A stretch of 64,000 bases of DNA. It comes from JADZAI01 sp964390465 (GTDB lineage Bacteria; Pseudomonadota; Alphaproteobacteria; Micropepsales; Micropepsaceae). The stretch is taken from contig CAYMIJ010000004.1 of assembly GCA_964390465.1 (NCBI GenBank), forward strand, positions 124,001 to 188,000. Reading direction: 5' to 3'. This document shows positions 1 through 7,263 of the stretch, piece by piece (positions within the stretch are counted from its first letter, which is position 1; each line of letters opens with the position of its first letter). The notes under the pieces are model-generated. The model did not search any database, was not told the origin of the DNA, and saw only the letters and a list, made by a program, of their open reading frames with translations. Made by a program: the position numbers and the translations under genes.

Positions 1-567
1 CGCGCCGAGATTGTCGTGCAGGGCGCGCCAGCGCACGCCATCTATAACATCACCGAAGGAACCGTTCGGACCTATCGTCTGCTGCCCGATGGGCGGCGGC
101 AGATTTTCGGATTTCTGGTCGCAGGCGATTTCATGGGCCTGTCATTCGGTGAGACCTTCTCGTTTTCAGCTGATGCCATTTCGCAGGTTCGTGCCTGCCG
201 TTTTTCGCGCCCGCGTTTTGAAGCGTTTCTCGATACCCACCCCAATCTTCTGCGGCGGCTCCATGAGGCGGCCGGACACGAGCTGCAGTTGGCGCAGGAC
301 CATATGGTGCTGCTGGGGCGCCGCACGGCCGAGGAGAAAGTGGCAGGCTTTCTGATCGGGCTGCGTAATCGCCTGCAGCGCATCGGCGGCGGCGCTTTGA
401 TGATTCCACTGCCGATGACCCGCGAGGACATCGCGGACTATCTGGGGTTGACCATCGAAACCGTCAGCCGCGTGTTCACGAAACTGGTGCGCCAGCGCGC
501 CCTGATTATCGTTCCCGGCGGCGTCCGCCTCATCACCCCCGATTCACTGACTGCGCTAGCAGGCTGA
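1..567 (+). CDS. Crp/Fnr-family transcriptional regulator (FixK/FnrL type), 5'-truncated
   Basis: The reading frame is open to the first base of the window, so the N-terminus is missing; a GTG at 16 is in frame but is probably internal. What remains is the cyclic-nucleotide-type beta barrel (for example the GDFMGLSFGE stretch), a long dimerisation helix, and a C-terminal winged helix. The recognition helix reads IETVSRVF. Its E-x-x-S-R pattern is the one FNR and FixK use to contact TTGAT half-sites. A perfect TTGAT-N4-ATCAA site lies about 1 kb downstream. Whether it carries an N-terminal Fe-S cysteine cluster (FNR/FnrL) or not (FixK) cannot be judged, because that part lies outside the window. 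Likely role: redox or oxygen-responsive control of respiration and stress genes. Confidence 0.9.
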   Translation, partial: RAEIVVQGAPAHAIYNITEGTVRTYRLLPDGRRQIFGFLVAGDFMGLSFGETFSFSADAISQVRACRFSRPRFEAFLDTHPNLLRRLHEAAGHELQLAQDHMVLLGRRTAEEKVAGFLIGLRNRLQRIGGGALMIPLPMTREDIADYLGLTIETVSRVFTKLVRQRALIIVPGGVRLITPDSLTALAG

Positions 568-571
568 ACGG

Positions 572-1411
572 TTAGTGGTTGAACAGTACGGCCACTGGAG
601 CGGTTTCGAGCAGGTCGCGCGTCACGCCACCGAACGCCCATTCACGCATCCGGCTGTGTCCGAACGCGCCTGACACGATGAGATCGGCATCGACACGCTG
701 CGCAACCCGAACGAGGGCTGCTGCCGGACCACCTGTCGCATCGATCTCGTTGACGCCCTTCACTGTTGCGCCATGAGCCGCAAGATGCGCGCAGACATCC
801 TGCACGGATTCGGTTGGGGTTTCTTCGCCGATGGCAGTCACGAAAACCTCGTCAGCTGCGATGAGCAGCGGCATGGCCGCAGCAATCGCACGACGGGCTT
901 CGCGCGTATCCTTCCACGCGACGACGATTCGTTTGAATGAGACATGATCGCTGGCTGGGCTGAGCACCAGAACAGGGCGACCTGCACCCATGACGATGTC
1001 AGACGGCGTGACACCCATGTTGAGATCGTCGTCCTTTGAGGTCGCTGGTCTGCTGACCACAACGAGATCAGCGGCGCGGGCCTGCTCAACGACGAATGCC
1101 GCAGAATCCGCTGCTTCGGAGCCGCGCCATTCCAGATCCGCATTCCCTTCTGCTGCTTTGCGAAAGGTGCTTTCAGCTGCCGAGATCAGGCCGTGGACCT
1201 GCTTGCGTGCAGCCTCGATAACTTCGGGCTGGAGCGAGACAAAGCCCTCGCCAAATGGCGCATAGACCGGAATCGCCATTTGGGCTGCACCCACACCGAT
1301 CAGCCGCGCCTGTAGACGCCCGGCAAGACCTGCGGCCATCGCCACGCGTTGAGTGACGCTGGCACTGGCATCAACGTGCACAAGAATGGAGGCAATACCA
1401 GTCTTCGCCAT
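572..1411 (-). CDS. Universal stress protein with two UspA domains
   Basis: 279 aa holding two tandem Usp folds, roughly residues 1-150 and 155-279. Each begins with a beta strand followed by an acidic residue (ILVHVDAS and IVVAWKDT). The second carries the G-2x-G-9x-G nucleotide-binding pattern in GAFGHSRMREWAFGG near the C-terminus, so it probably binds ATP. Tandem Usp proteins are cytoplasmic stress and persistence factors, often induced under low oxygen. The gene starts 18 bases after the stop of a 37-codon ORF on the same strand and probably shares its FNR-box promoter. It converges with the upstream Fnr/FixK gene with a gap of four bases. Confidence 0.9.
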   Translation of the reverse strand: MAKTGIASILVHVDASASVTQRVAMAAGLAGRLQARLIGVGAAQMAIPVYAPFGEGFVSLQPEVIEAARKQVHGLISAAESTFRKAAEGNADLEWRGSEAADSAAFVVEQARAADLVVVSRPATSKDDDLNMGVTPSDIVMGAGRPVLVLSPASDHVSFKRIVVAWKDTREARRAIAAAMPLLIAADEVFVTAIGEETPTESVQDVCAHLAAHGATVKGVNEIDATGGPAAALVRVAQRVDADLIVSGAFGHSRMREWAFGGVTRDLLETAPVAVLFNH

Positions 1412-1429
1412 AGTCCCCTCGCAGTTTGA

Positions 1430-1543
1430 TCAAGAGGCTTCGCGGCCTCCGGCAGAGTAGAGCGTAACACCTGCCAGCGTAACACCAAAGCATACAAACG
1501 CTGCCATGATCAGACCGATGACGAGTGTGACATGTTCAGACAT
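1430..1543 (-). CDS. Small single-pass membrane protein (37 aa), upstream of usp
   Basis: An ATG at 1543 is preceded by an AAGGGG Shine-Dalgarno-like run about six bases away. The 37-residue product has a short polar N-terminus (MSEHVT), one hydrophobic span of about 22 residues (LVIGLIMAAF onward) and a short charged tail ending GGREAS. It lies directly upstream of the universal stress gene with an 18-base gap and directly downstream of a perfect FNR box. The sequence is not one I recognise. The size and shape resemble small accessory subunits of respiratory complexes, but that is only a resemblance. Confidence 0.65.
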   Translation of the reverse strand: MSEHVTLVIGLIMAAFVCFGVTLAGVTLYSAGGREAS

Positions 1544-1595
1544 GGGGATCCCCTTTTTGCTTTGAAAGAGGATCCATGGGCAGGCGCTACGCTCA

Positions 1596-1609
1596 TTGAT
1601 CTGGATCAA
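1596..1609 (-). promoter_or_regulatory. FNR/FixK box (perfect palindrome)
   Basis: TTGATCTGGATCAA is an exact match to the FNR/FixK consensus TTGAT-N4-ATCAA and is fully palindromic outside the spacer. It sits between the cysQ stop (1617) and the start of the 37-codon ORF (1543). The distance from its centre suits a class II activator site, with transcription starting near 1561. The Fnr/FixK-type regulator at the start of the window has the matching recognition helix. Confidence 0.85.
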
Positions 1610-1616
1610 CGCTTCT

Positions 1617-2471
1617 TCATTCAGCGCCGCGCGCGACGAAGGAGGGATTGCGATACCTGTCGGCATTCTTCGCATACATGAAAGGGCTGCCATCCAGTTT
1701 TCGCACTGAGCCGCCTGAGGCCGTGAGGACGGCATGTCCCGCAGCGGTGTCCCATTCCATGGTAGGGCCATGGCGCGGATAGAGATCGGCCTCACCCGCC
1801 GCGATGATGCAGAACTTCAACGATGAACCCAGGGTGCGCACAGCCTGGAAATTGTACATTTCCCTGTATTCGTCAGCCTTGTGGATGTCATGGCTGCGCG
1901 ACCACAAGGCAACCGGATGGTCGGGCGGCGTGCGTGCATGAATGCGCCGGGCCTCAGAAAGGTCAGGCGCGCTGGACGCTGCATGCGGCCAGTTCAGAGC
2001 GAAAGCGTGACCATCAGCGCCCGCATATAGCTGGGTCAGCGCCGGCGCATAGACGATTCCACTGACGGCGCGGCGCGCGTGGATAAGGGCGATGTTCACG
2101 GTGAACTCGCCATTGTGGGCCAGAAACTCCTTGGTGCCATCGAGCGGGTCGACCAGAAAAAAAGTCTCGCCAATTTCCGGAAAATGCCCGTTAGCGGCAG
2201 CTTCCTCAGACACAACGGGCACGCCGGGGTGTAAAAGCGCCAATCCTTCCAGTATCAGGTCTTCGGCTTCTTCATCAGCAACAGTGACCGGGCTGCGGTC
2301 AGCTTTGGTGCGGCTGCCGACCCCGGCTTCATAATGGCCCATGATGAGCGCGCCGGCGCGGGCGGCGAGTGCGACAAGGGCGGCTAAATCAGAAGTTGCA
2401 GTCACGCGCGCACTCTGTTTCGTGCCGACAGGCATCTTCTGCGATGAAACATGAAGCGCCCGTTTAAGCAT
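1617..2471 (-). CDS. cysQ: 3'(2'),5'-bisphosphate nucleotidase CysQ
   Basis: 284 aa from the longest ATG. This is an inositol-monophosphatase-fold phosphatase that removes the 3' phosphate from PAP or PAPS, the by-product of sulfate assimilation. Metal-binding motifs are present: SEE at about 88-90, VDPLDGT at 107-113 and WDTAAG at 240-245. The subfamily signature DGTKEF marks CysQ rather than SuhB. An ATG at 2435 would give 272 aa and fits the family length equally well. The upstream ATG falls inside a perfect CtrA box shared with chpT, which slightly favours the shorter form. No other cys gene is nearby. Confidence 0.92.
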   Translation of the reverse strand: MLKRALHVSSQKMPVGTKQSARVTATSDLAALVALAARAGALIMGHYEAGVGSRTKADRSPVTVADEEAEDLILEGLALLHPGVPVVSEEAAANGHFPEIGETFFLVDPLDGTKEFLAHNGEFTVNIALIHARRAVSGIVYAPALTQLYAGADGHAFALNWPHAASSAPDLSEARRIHARTPPDHPVALWSRSHDIHKADEYREMYNFQAVRTLGSSLKFCIIAAGEADLYPRHGPTMEWDTAAGHAVLTASGGSVRKLDGSPFMYAKNADRYRNPSFVARGAE

Positions 2472-2478
2472 TGTTTAA
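2464..2478 (+). promoter_or_regulatory. CtrA box upstream of chpT
   Basis: TTAAGCATTGTTTAA matches TTAA-N7-TTAA exactly. It lies 77 bases before the chosen GTG of chpT and overlaps the longest possible cysQ start on the other strand. The site would allow CtrA to control the phosphotransferase that feeds phosphate to CtrA itself. Confidence 0.7.
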
Positions 2479-2554
2479 GTCCGGGCGTTACCCTGTTAAC
2501 TGTGACCGGCGCAATAGCCGCCCGTTTTTCCACCTGCCCGAAAGGTTGCCACCC

Positions 2555-3211
2555 GTGAAAGAGATCGAACTCGCAGCCCTGTTGGTCAGCCGCGTCTGTC
2601 ATGACCTGATCAGCCCGGTTGGTGCACTTTCCAATGGCGTTGAAGTGCTGAGTGATGAGGACGATCCGGTTATGCGCGATCACGCCATCGCCCTGATTTC
2701 CAAGAGCGCTGAGCAGGCCGCAGCCAAGCTGAAGCTGTGCCGGTTGGCTTATGGCTCGATGGGTTCGGCTGGCGATGAAGTGAGCCTGGGTGATGTGCAG
2801 GATGCTTTGGCGGCCTTTCTGAAGGACAGCAAGATCAAGCTGGACTGGCGCGCCCAACCCATGCTGGTGGGCAAGGACATCGCGAAATTCGTGATCAATC
2901 TGGGCATGTCGGCCATGGACACTATTCCACGCGGCGGCGTGCTGAAGATCAGCGCAGAGCGCACGGGATCGGAAATCGCGGTTTCGGCGAGCGGTGACGG
3001 CCCCATGGCGCGTGTCACCGACGATCTGACGAACGCCCTTGCCGGGACGTTTCAGATGTCTGAGCTTGACGGACGGCGTATTCAGCCTTTTCTGACCGGA
3101 CTGATCGGACGCAGCCTTGGTTGTGCGCCGGTGGAGATTGTTCAGGATGGCGGGATTATGACATTGCGCGTCAGCGTGCCGCTGCCTTCGGGCGCTGTGG
3201 CCGCTGCCTGA
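2555..3211 (+). CDS. chpT: Histidine phosphotransferase ChpT
   Basis: 218 aa from a GTG at 2555. In-frame codons reach back to 2471, but only the part from KEIELAAL aligns with the family. The motif RVCHDLISPVGAL places the phospho-accepting histidine at residue 16, followed by Asp17 and Pro21 as in ChpT. The C-terminal half is a degenerate Bergerat-like ATPase fold that lost ATP binding. ChpT carries phosphate from the CckA kinase to CtrA and CpdR in alphaproteobacteria. ctrA itself lies 3 kb downstream. The gene is followed after 16 bases by a single-domain receiver, so the two are probably co-transcribed. Confidence 0.92.
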   Translation: MKEIELAALLVSRVCHDLISPVGALSNGVEVLSDEDDPVMRDHAIALISKSAEQAAAKLKLCRLAYGSMGSAGDEVSLGDVQDALAAFLKDSKIKLDWRAQPMLVGKDIAKFVINLGMSAMDTIPRGGVLKISAERTGSEIAVSASGDGPMARVTDDLTNALAGTFQMSELDGRRIQPFLTGLIGRSLGCAPVEIVQDGGIMTLRVSVPLPSGAVAAA

Positions 3212-3227
3212 CCACGGATTTTCGCCC

Positions 3228-3596
3228 ATGCGCACTTGCCTCATTGTTGATGATAGCCGCGTGATCCGCAAGATCGCGTGCCGGTTGCTGAAAGATCTCG
3301 GTTTTGAGGCCGAAGAAGCCGCCGATGGCAATGAGGCGCTGGCGCGTTGCCGCGACCGGATGCCGGATTTCATGATTGTTGATAATGTGATGCCAGGCAT
3401 GGATGGCATCACCTTCATGAAAACGCTGCGACGCGAAAAAAAAGGCGCGCTGCCGCCGATGATTTTCTCAAGCACTGAGCATGGCGAAAGCCACATCATC
3501 TCGGCCCGCGCAGCAGGAGCCACCGGCATTCTTATGAAGCCATACGACTTCGACATGCTGAGTGAGTGTCTGTCGGCCCTGTCCATCACGCCTTAG
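3228..3596 (+). CDS. Single-domain response regulator (CheY-like)
   Basis: 122 aa, a bare receiver domain. Key residues are visible: Asp8 and Asp9, the phospho-acceptor Asp52 in VDNVMPGMDG, Ser/Thr at 82-83, and Lys104 in MKPYD. There is no output domain. Its place directly behind chpT suggests it is a partner of that phosphotransfer system, but whether it is a CpdR-, DivK- or CheY-type protein is not clear from sequence. The stop codon abuts the stop of the convergent P450 gene with no base between them. Confidence 0.88.
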   Translation: MRTCLIVDDSRVIRKIACRLLKDLGFEAEEAADGNEALARCRDRMPDFMIVDNVMPGMDGITFMKTLRREKKGALPPMIFSSTEHGESHIISARAAGATGILMKPYDFDMLSECLSALSITP

Positions 3597-4931
3597 TCAT
3601 CGCATCCGGTAGCGAACCGGCAATGTCTTCAGGCCGCTGACGAAGTTCGCGCGCGTATTGCGCGGTTCGCCATCCAGCACGATCTCGTCCAGACGCGGCA
3701 GCAACTCGGCAAAAAGCGATTTGATCTCCATCCGCGCCAGGTGCATGCCGAGGCAGGTATGCACGCCATAGCCGAATGCCACCTGTTTGTTGGCCGGGCG
3801 GTCCACCTTGAAGGTGAAGGGGTCGTCAAACACCTCCTCGTCACGGTTGCCTGAAGGGTAGTGCAAAGCAAGCCCTTCGCCAGCTTTGATGGTGACACCG
3901 CGCAGTGTGTAGTCAGAAACGGCGGTGCGCATGAAGTGCTTCACCGGCGTCACCCAGCGGATCATTTCTTCAACCGCCCCCGACAGAAGATCAGGATTGG
4001 CCTTCAGTTTCTGCATCTCGGCTGGCGCCTTGATGAGTTCCAGAAGGCCGCCCGCTGTCGTTGAGCTTGTGGTGTCGTGACCGGCGGTTGCGACAATGAT
4101 GTAATAGCTCATCGCTTCACGGTCACCGATGGGGGCGCCGTCGATCATGCCATTGGCAATGATCGAGCAGAGGTCATCGGTTGGGTTGGCGCGGCGGTTC
4201 GCGGTGATCTTGCCGAAATATTCGTAGAGCTGCATGGCGGTTTTCGCCAGATCTACGCTCCGATCCTGTTCGCCCATCAAGCCGCCGTCATCTGATGCAT
4301 TTGACGTTTGGGCCGCGACATCCGGGTCACCGGGGCCAAAGATTTCCTGCGTCATCTTCATGAGGAACTGTTCGTCCTCGCGCGGCACACCCATGATCAT
4401 CATCAGAACGCGCAACGGATACCAGAGGGCGATTTCTTTCACGAAGTCGCAGCGCGGCCCCAGCTCGGCCATGCGGTCTACATGTTCCTTCGCCAGCCCA
4501 TCGATGCGTGCGCCCAGTTTCTTCAGATTGGGCGGCATGAAGAAGCCCTGCGTCAACGCACGCAGCTTCATGTGCAGCGGATCATCAATATCGACCAGCG
4601 TGCGGAACATGTGCGTGTCGCCCGTCACCGACTTCACCCACTCTTCCCCGGAAATGGGCGACAGATAAGTGCGCAGGCTGTTGACGAACACGTCGTTGCG
4701 CTTTTCCACCTCAAGAATATCGGCGTGTTTCACGATGGAATAGAAGGGGCGGAAACCACGCGGTTTCATCAACCGCACGGGATCTTCATGGCGCAGTTTC
4801 GTGAACAGCGCGTCGATCTCGCCGCTGGCGAAGATATCGGGGTTGACGATCTCGTCATCGAGGCGGCCACGGGTATAGCCCTTGAAGGGCAGGGCCGGTT
4901 CACCAAGGGCATCAAGAGGCAGGGCGGTCAT
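3597..4931 (-). CDS. Cytochrome P450
   Basis: 444 aa, the usual length for a soluble bacterial P450. The haem-binding loop FGYGVHTCLG places the proximal cysteine at about residue 393. The I-helix reads ATAGHDTTSS with the acid-Thr pair used for oxygen activation, and the K-helix ExxR is EEMIR. The substrate cannot be told; the sequence has the general look of soluble bacterial class I P450s that act on lipophilic compounds. No ferredoxin or ferredoxin reductase gene lies beside it, so electron partners must be elsewhere. Its promoter shares a 323-base intergenic region with the next gene. Confidence 0.93.
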   Translation of the reverse strand: MTALPLDALGEPALPFKGYTRGRLDDEIVNPDIFASGEIDALFTKLRHEDPVRLMKPRGFRPFYSIVKHADILEVEKRNDVFVNSLRTYLSPISGEEWVKSVTGDTHMFRTLVDIDDPLHMKLRALTQGFFMPPNLKKLGARIDGLAKEHVDRMAELGPRCDFVKEIALWYPLRVLMMIMGVPREDEQFLMKMTQEIFGPGDPDVAAQTSNASDDGGLMGEQDRSVDLAKTAMQLYEYFGKITANRRANPTDDLCSIIANGMIDGAPIGDREAMSYYIIVATAGHDTTSSTTAGGLLELIKAPAEMQKLKANPDLLSGAVEEMIRWVTPVKHFMRTAVSDYTLRGVTIKAGEGLALHYPSGNRDEEVFDDPFTFKVDRPANKQVAFGYGVHTCLGMHLARMEIKSLFAELLPRLDEIVLDGEPRNTRANFVSGLKTLPVRYRMR

Positions 4932-5050
4932 GACAGGACGTCCAAGGTTGATAGCTGTGATGGGGGAAGTTTGAGCGGGGCGCAGACGGGCTGCAAGCGC
5001 AATGATGTTACGCGGCCGCGCAATAATATATGTTCGTTTGTAATATTAAT

Positions 5051-5070
5051 GGGAGGGGGTGGGGGAGGGG
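5051..5070 (+). other. Predicted G-quadruplex motif
   Basis: Four guanine runs of 3, 5, 5 and 4 bases are separated by single bases (A, T, A). Single-base loops are the most stable class of intramolecular G-quadruplex. The tract lies in the non-coding region, about 120 bases upstream of the P450 start and 185 bases upstream of the PNPOx-type gene. Confidence 0.6.
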
Positions 5071-5164
5071 TCGCCGGAACAGGATCATATTCAATATGTG
5101 TTCAGGGCAATAATCGACCCTGCCTGCATCAGCTTCCCCTTTTTGCGCGTCGCCGTCGTAAGAT

Positions 5165-5178
5165 AAGAATATATTCTT
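5165..5178. repeat. 14-bp perfect palindrome, possible operator
   Basis: AAGAATATATTCTT is perfectly self-complementary and lies 76 bases upstream of the next start codon. Its size and position suit an operator for a dimeric repressor. No regulator gene is adjacent, so the binding protein is unknown. Confidence 0.35.
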
Positions 5179-5254
5179 TCACCTGCAAGGGGTCGCCCAG
5201 GATTTATTTGCCGCGCAAGGTGTAAAAGCTCCGCAGATGTGAGAGCCTGATGTC

Positions 5255-6265
5255 ATGCCAGATCATGATATCTCCACCATTGCGGCGCTCGAAGCATGCC
5301 TTGGGGCGCCCGGCCTTCCCGTGAAGGCAAAGCTGATCGACCATGTCGATGACGGCGCAGCAGTGTGGATTGCCGCCTCACCCCTTCTGTTCGCCGGATT
5401 TGCCGGGACCGGGCAGAGACCGGTGGTGACGGCGGGCGGTGGACCAGCAGGGTTTGTCACGAGCGTTGCCGCAGAGCGTATGACGCTGCCGCCTGCATAT
5501 CTGGACGATCCATCAGGCATCGCGGCGGGCGATGGCGCCGGTCTGCTGTTTCTGGTGCCGGGTGTCGGTGAAACTCTGCGCGTCAATGGGCGTGTGATCT
5601 CGGCAGGATCGGCAGGCATTGAGATCGCCGTGGAGGAGTGCTTCGTCCACTGCGCCAAAGCGCTGATCCGTTCTGACTTCTGGGCAGCGCAGCAAGATGC
5701 CAACGCGCCAGACGATGCCACTGCGTTCCTCAATGCGTCGCGCTTTCTGGCGCTGGTGACCGCCGATGCGCGTGGCAGCACCGATGTCAGCCCCAAAGGC
5801 GACCCATCGGGTCTGCTGATGCGGGCGGAGGCGGGTGGTGTGCAGATCGCCGAGCGTCCGGGCAACCGCCTCGCTTATGGCTATCGCAACATGATCGACA
5901 ACCCGCATGTGGCGGGGTTGGCCCTTGTGCCGGGCACACGGAAACTGGTGCGCTTCACCGGCACGGCGCACATCACCACAGACGATGCGGCGCGCGCGCC
6001 CTTCGTCGTGCATGACAAGGTGCCGGTTCTGGCGACGGTCATACGTGATGTGAGCGCGTCATTGCAGGAGAGTCCGGCGCTGGCGCGGGCCGGTCTGTGG
6101 CCCTGCCCGGTGACGCAGCCGACAATCGATTCCGCCGCTATCCTGTTGGGCCATGTGAAACTCAACAGGGCCAGGGGCGCAAAGCCGGAGGGCACTTTGG
6201 GCGGCACGACGCGCGATGAGATCGCCAGCGGCCTCGCCACGTCATACCGCGAGCGGCTGTATTAA
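5255..6265 (+). CDS. Pyridoxamine 5'-phosphate oxidase-family protein, tandem PNPOx domains
   Basis: 336 aa. Two split-barrel flavin/F420-binding-type domains can be made out. The first includes LFLVPGVGETLRVNG and CFVHCAKALIRSDFW; the second (from about residue 160) includes FLALVTADARGSTDVSPKG and RLAYGYRNMIDNPHVAGL. This arrangement is typical of the MSMEG_1061-like PNPOx-related proteins, whose substrate is usually unknown. It is not the vitamin B6 enzyme PdxH, which is shorter and has one barrel. It is followed by the ctrA terminator on the opposite strand. Confidence 0.8.
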   Translation: MPDHDISTIAALEACLGAPGLPVKAKLIDHVDDGAAVWIAASPLLFAGFAGTGQRPVVTAGGGPAGFVTSVAAERMTLPPAYLDDPSGIAAGDGAGLLFLVPGVGETLRVNGRVISAGSAGIEIAVEECFVHCAKALIRSDFWAAQQDANAPDDATAFLNASRFLALVTADARGSTDVSPKGDPSGLLMRAEAGGVQIAERPGNRLAYGYRNMIDNPHVAGLALVPGTRKLVRFTGTAHITTDDAARAPFVVHDKVPVLATVIRDVSASLQESPALARAGLWPCPVTQPTIDSAAILLGHVKLNRARGAKPEGTLGGTTRDEIASGLATSYRERLY

Positions 6266-6270
6266 GGACC

Positions 6271-6302
6271 AAGAAAAAGGCGCCGGATTTCTCCAGCGCC
6301 TT
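6271..6302 (-). terminator. Rho-independent terminator of ctrA
   Basis: Read on the minus strand, AAGGCGC and GCGCCTT pair, extended by TGGA/TCCG around a GAAA tetraloop, and are followed at once by TTTTTCTT. An outer GGACC/GGTCC pair encloses it. It starts 22 bases beyond the ctrA stop codon and also separates ctrA from the convergent PNPOx gene. Confidence 0.85.
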
Positions 6303-6324
6303 GAAGGTCCAGAATGGAAAGGGA

Positions 6325-7035
6325 TCAGGCCGCCTTTTCGGTCGCGCCTATGGAGCCCGGGGTCGGATCGCGCAGCACATAGCCACGGCCCCAGACGGTT
6401 TCGATGTAATTGTCGCCTTCGGTGGCGCTGGCCAGTTTCTTGCGCAGCTTGCAGATGAAGACGTCGATGATTTTCAGCTCGGGCTCGTCCATGCCGCCAT
6501 AAAGGTGGTTCAGGAACATTTCCTTGGTGAGCGTGGTGCCCTTGCGGAGCGAGAGCAGCTCCAGCATCTGGTATTCCTTGCCGGTCAGGTGGACGCGGCT
6601 GCCCTGAACCTCAACGGTCTTGGTGTCGAGATTGACGGTGAGCTTGCCGGTATTGATGACCGACTGGCTGTGGCCCTTGGAGCGGCGCACGATCGCGTGG
6701 ATGCGGGCGACCAGCTCGTCCTTGTGGAAGGGCTTGGTCAGATAGTCATCGGCGCCGACGCCGAGGCCCTTGACCTTGTTTTCGATGGTGGAGGTGCCTG
6801 AAAGGATCAGGATCGGAGTCTGCACCTTGGCGACCCGCAGGTGCTTCAGCACCTCGAAACCGCTCATATCAGGCAGATTCAGATCAAGCAGGATGATATC
6901 GTAGTCATACAGCTTGCCCAGATCGACCCCATCTTCACCAAGATCGGTCGAATAGACATTAAAGCCTTCAGACTTGAGCATCAGGTCGATGCTCTGCGCC
7001 ATGGCGCTGTCGTCTTCGATCAGCAAAACTCGCAT
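6325..7035 (-). CDS. ctrA: Cell-cycle response regulator CtrA
   Basis: 236 aa, beginning MRVLLIEDD at the ATG at 7035; longer in-frame starts lack homology. The receiver domain has Asp8, Asp9, phospho-acceptor Asp51 in LLDLNLPDMSG and Lys101 in TKPFHKDE. The C-terminal OmpR-type winged helix carries the near-invariant CtrA helix text LTGKEYQMLELLSLRKGTTL, and the protein ends in EKAA. A two-alanine end is the ClpXP degradation signal of CtrA in Caulobacter. CtrA controls cell division, flagellar biogenesis and chemotaxis in alphaproteobacteria. Several flagellar genes around it carry CtrA-box-like sequences. Confidence 0.98.
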   Translation of the reverse strand: MRVLLIEDDSAMAQSIDLMLKSEGFNVYSTDLGEDGVDLGKLYDYDIILLDLNLPDMSGFEVLKHLRVAKVQTPILILSGTSTIENKVKGLGVGADDYLTKPFHKDELVARIHAIVRRSKGHSQSVINTGKLTVNLDTKTVEVQGSRVHLTGKEYQMLELLSLRKGTTLTKEMFLNHLYGGMDEPELKIIDVFICKLRKKLASATEGDNYIETVWGRGYVLRDPTPGSIGATEKAA

Positions 7036-7187
7036 CTGGTCACTGCCCCCCGGCAAGCGCATGAAGCGCCAGGCCACGAATGTGGTTAACGGCTGCAAAT
7101 CACGCTAGGGGCAAAGGGTTAACAAAAACTGAGTCGCCCGCAAGCAAAGAAGTTTCGCCGCTTGAACAAAGGGTTAGCCAGTTAATC
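7036..7187 (-). promoter_or_regulatory. ctrA promoter region with TTAACC half-sites and a GANTC site
   Basis: On the ctrA coding strand there are two TTAACC CtrA half-sites (plus-strand positions 7084-7089 and 7117-7122). A GAGTC, the GANTC motif methylated by CcrM, lies at 7131-7135, about 96 bases before the ATG. In Caulobacter, ctrA P1 is governed by a hemimethylated GANTC and by CtrA binding. The same parts are present here, so cell-cycle methylation control and autoregulation are plausible. Confidence 0.55.
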
Positions 7188-7202
7188 TTAACGTGCCCTT
7201 AA
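7188..7202 (+). promoter_or_regulatory. CtrA box upstream of fliI
   Basis: TTAACGTGCCCTTAA is an exact TTAA-N7-TTAA match, 61 bases before the GTG start of fliI. It lies in the 228-base region shared with the divergent ctrA gene. Confidence 0.75.
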
Positions 7203-7263
7203 AGGCTGGGCCCTAAAAACGGCAAATCACCCTCATTTCTGCTGCCGTCAAACCGAGCCAAAC

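Larger units (their letters stand above)
4932..5254. other. Intergenic region between divergent P450 and PNPOx genes
   Basis: 323 bases without a convincing gene. It contains an AT-rich stretch (about 5020-5050) inside a GC-rich surround, a 20-base four-run guanine tract, and a 14-base AT palindrome nearer the plus-strand gene. The region presumably holds two divergent promoters, but no clear sigma-70 pair was found. Confidence 0.6.

Noticed and set aside
1426..1433. TTGATCAA as an FNR site
   Set aside because: The two half-sites touch, without the four-base spacer that FNR needs, and it lies in the gap between two co-directional genes.
2402..3589. A 395-codon minus-strand frame
   Set aside because: It is antisense to chpT and the CheY-like gene, which have clear motifs. 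The frame is open because of GC-rich codon bias.
4308..5225. A 305-codon plus-strand frame running into the P450/PNPOx gap
   Set aside because: It is antisense to the P450 gene, and its last part is the translated guanine tract (poly-Gly).
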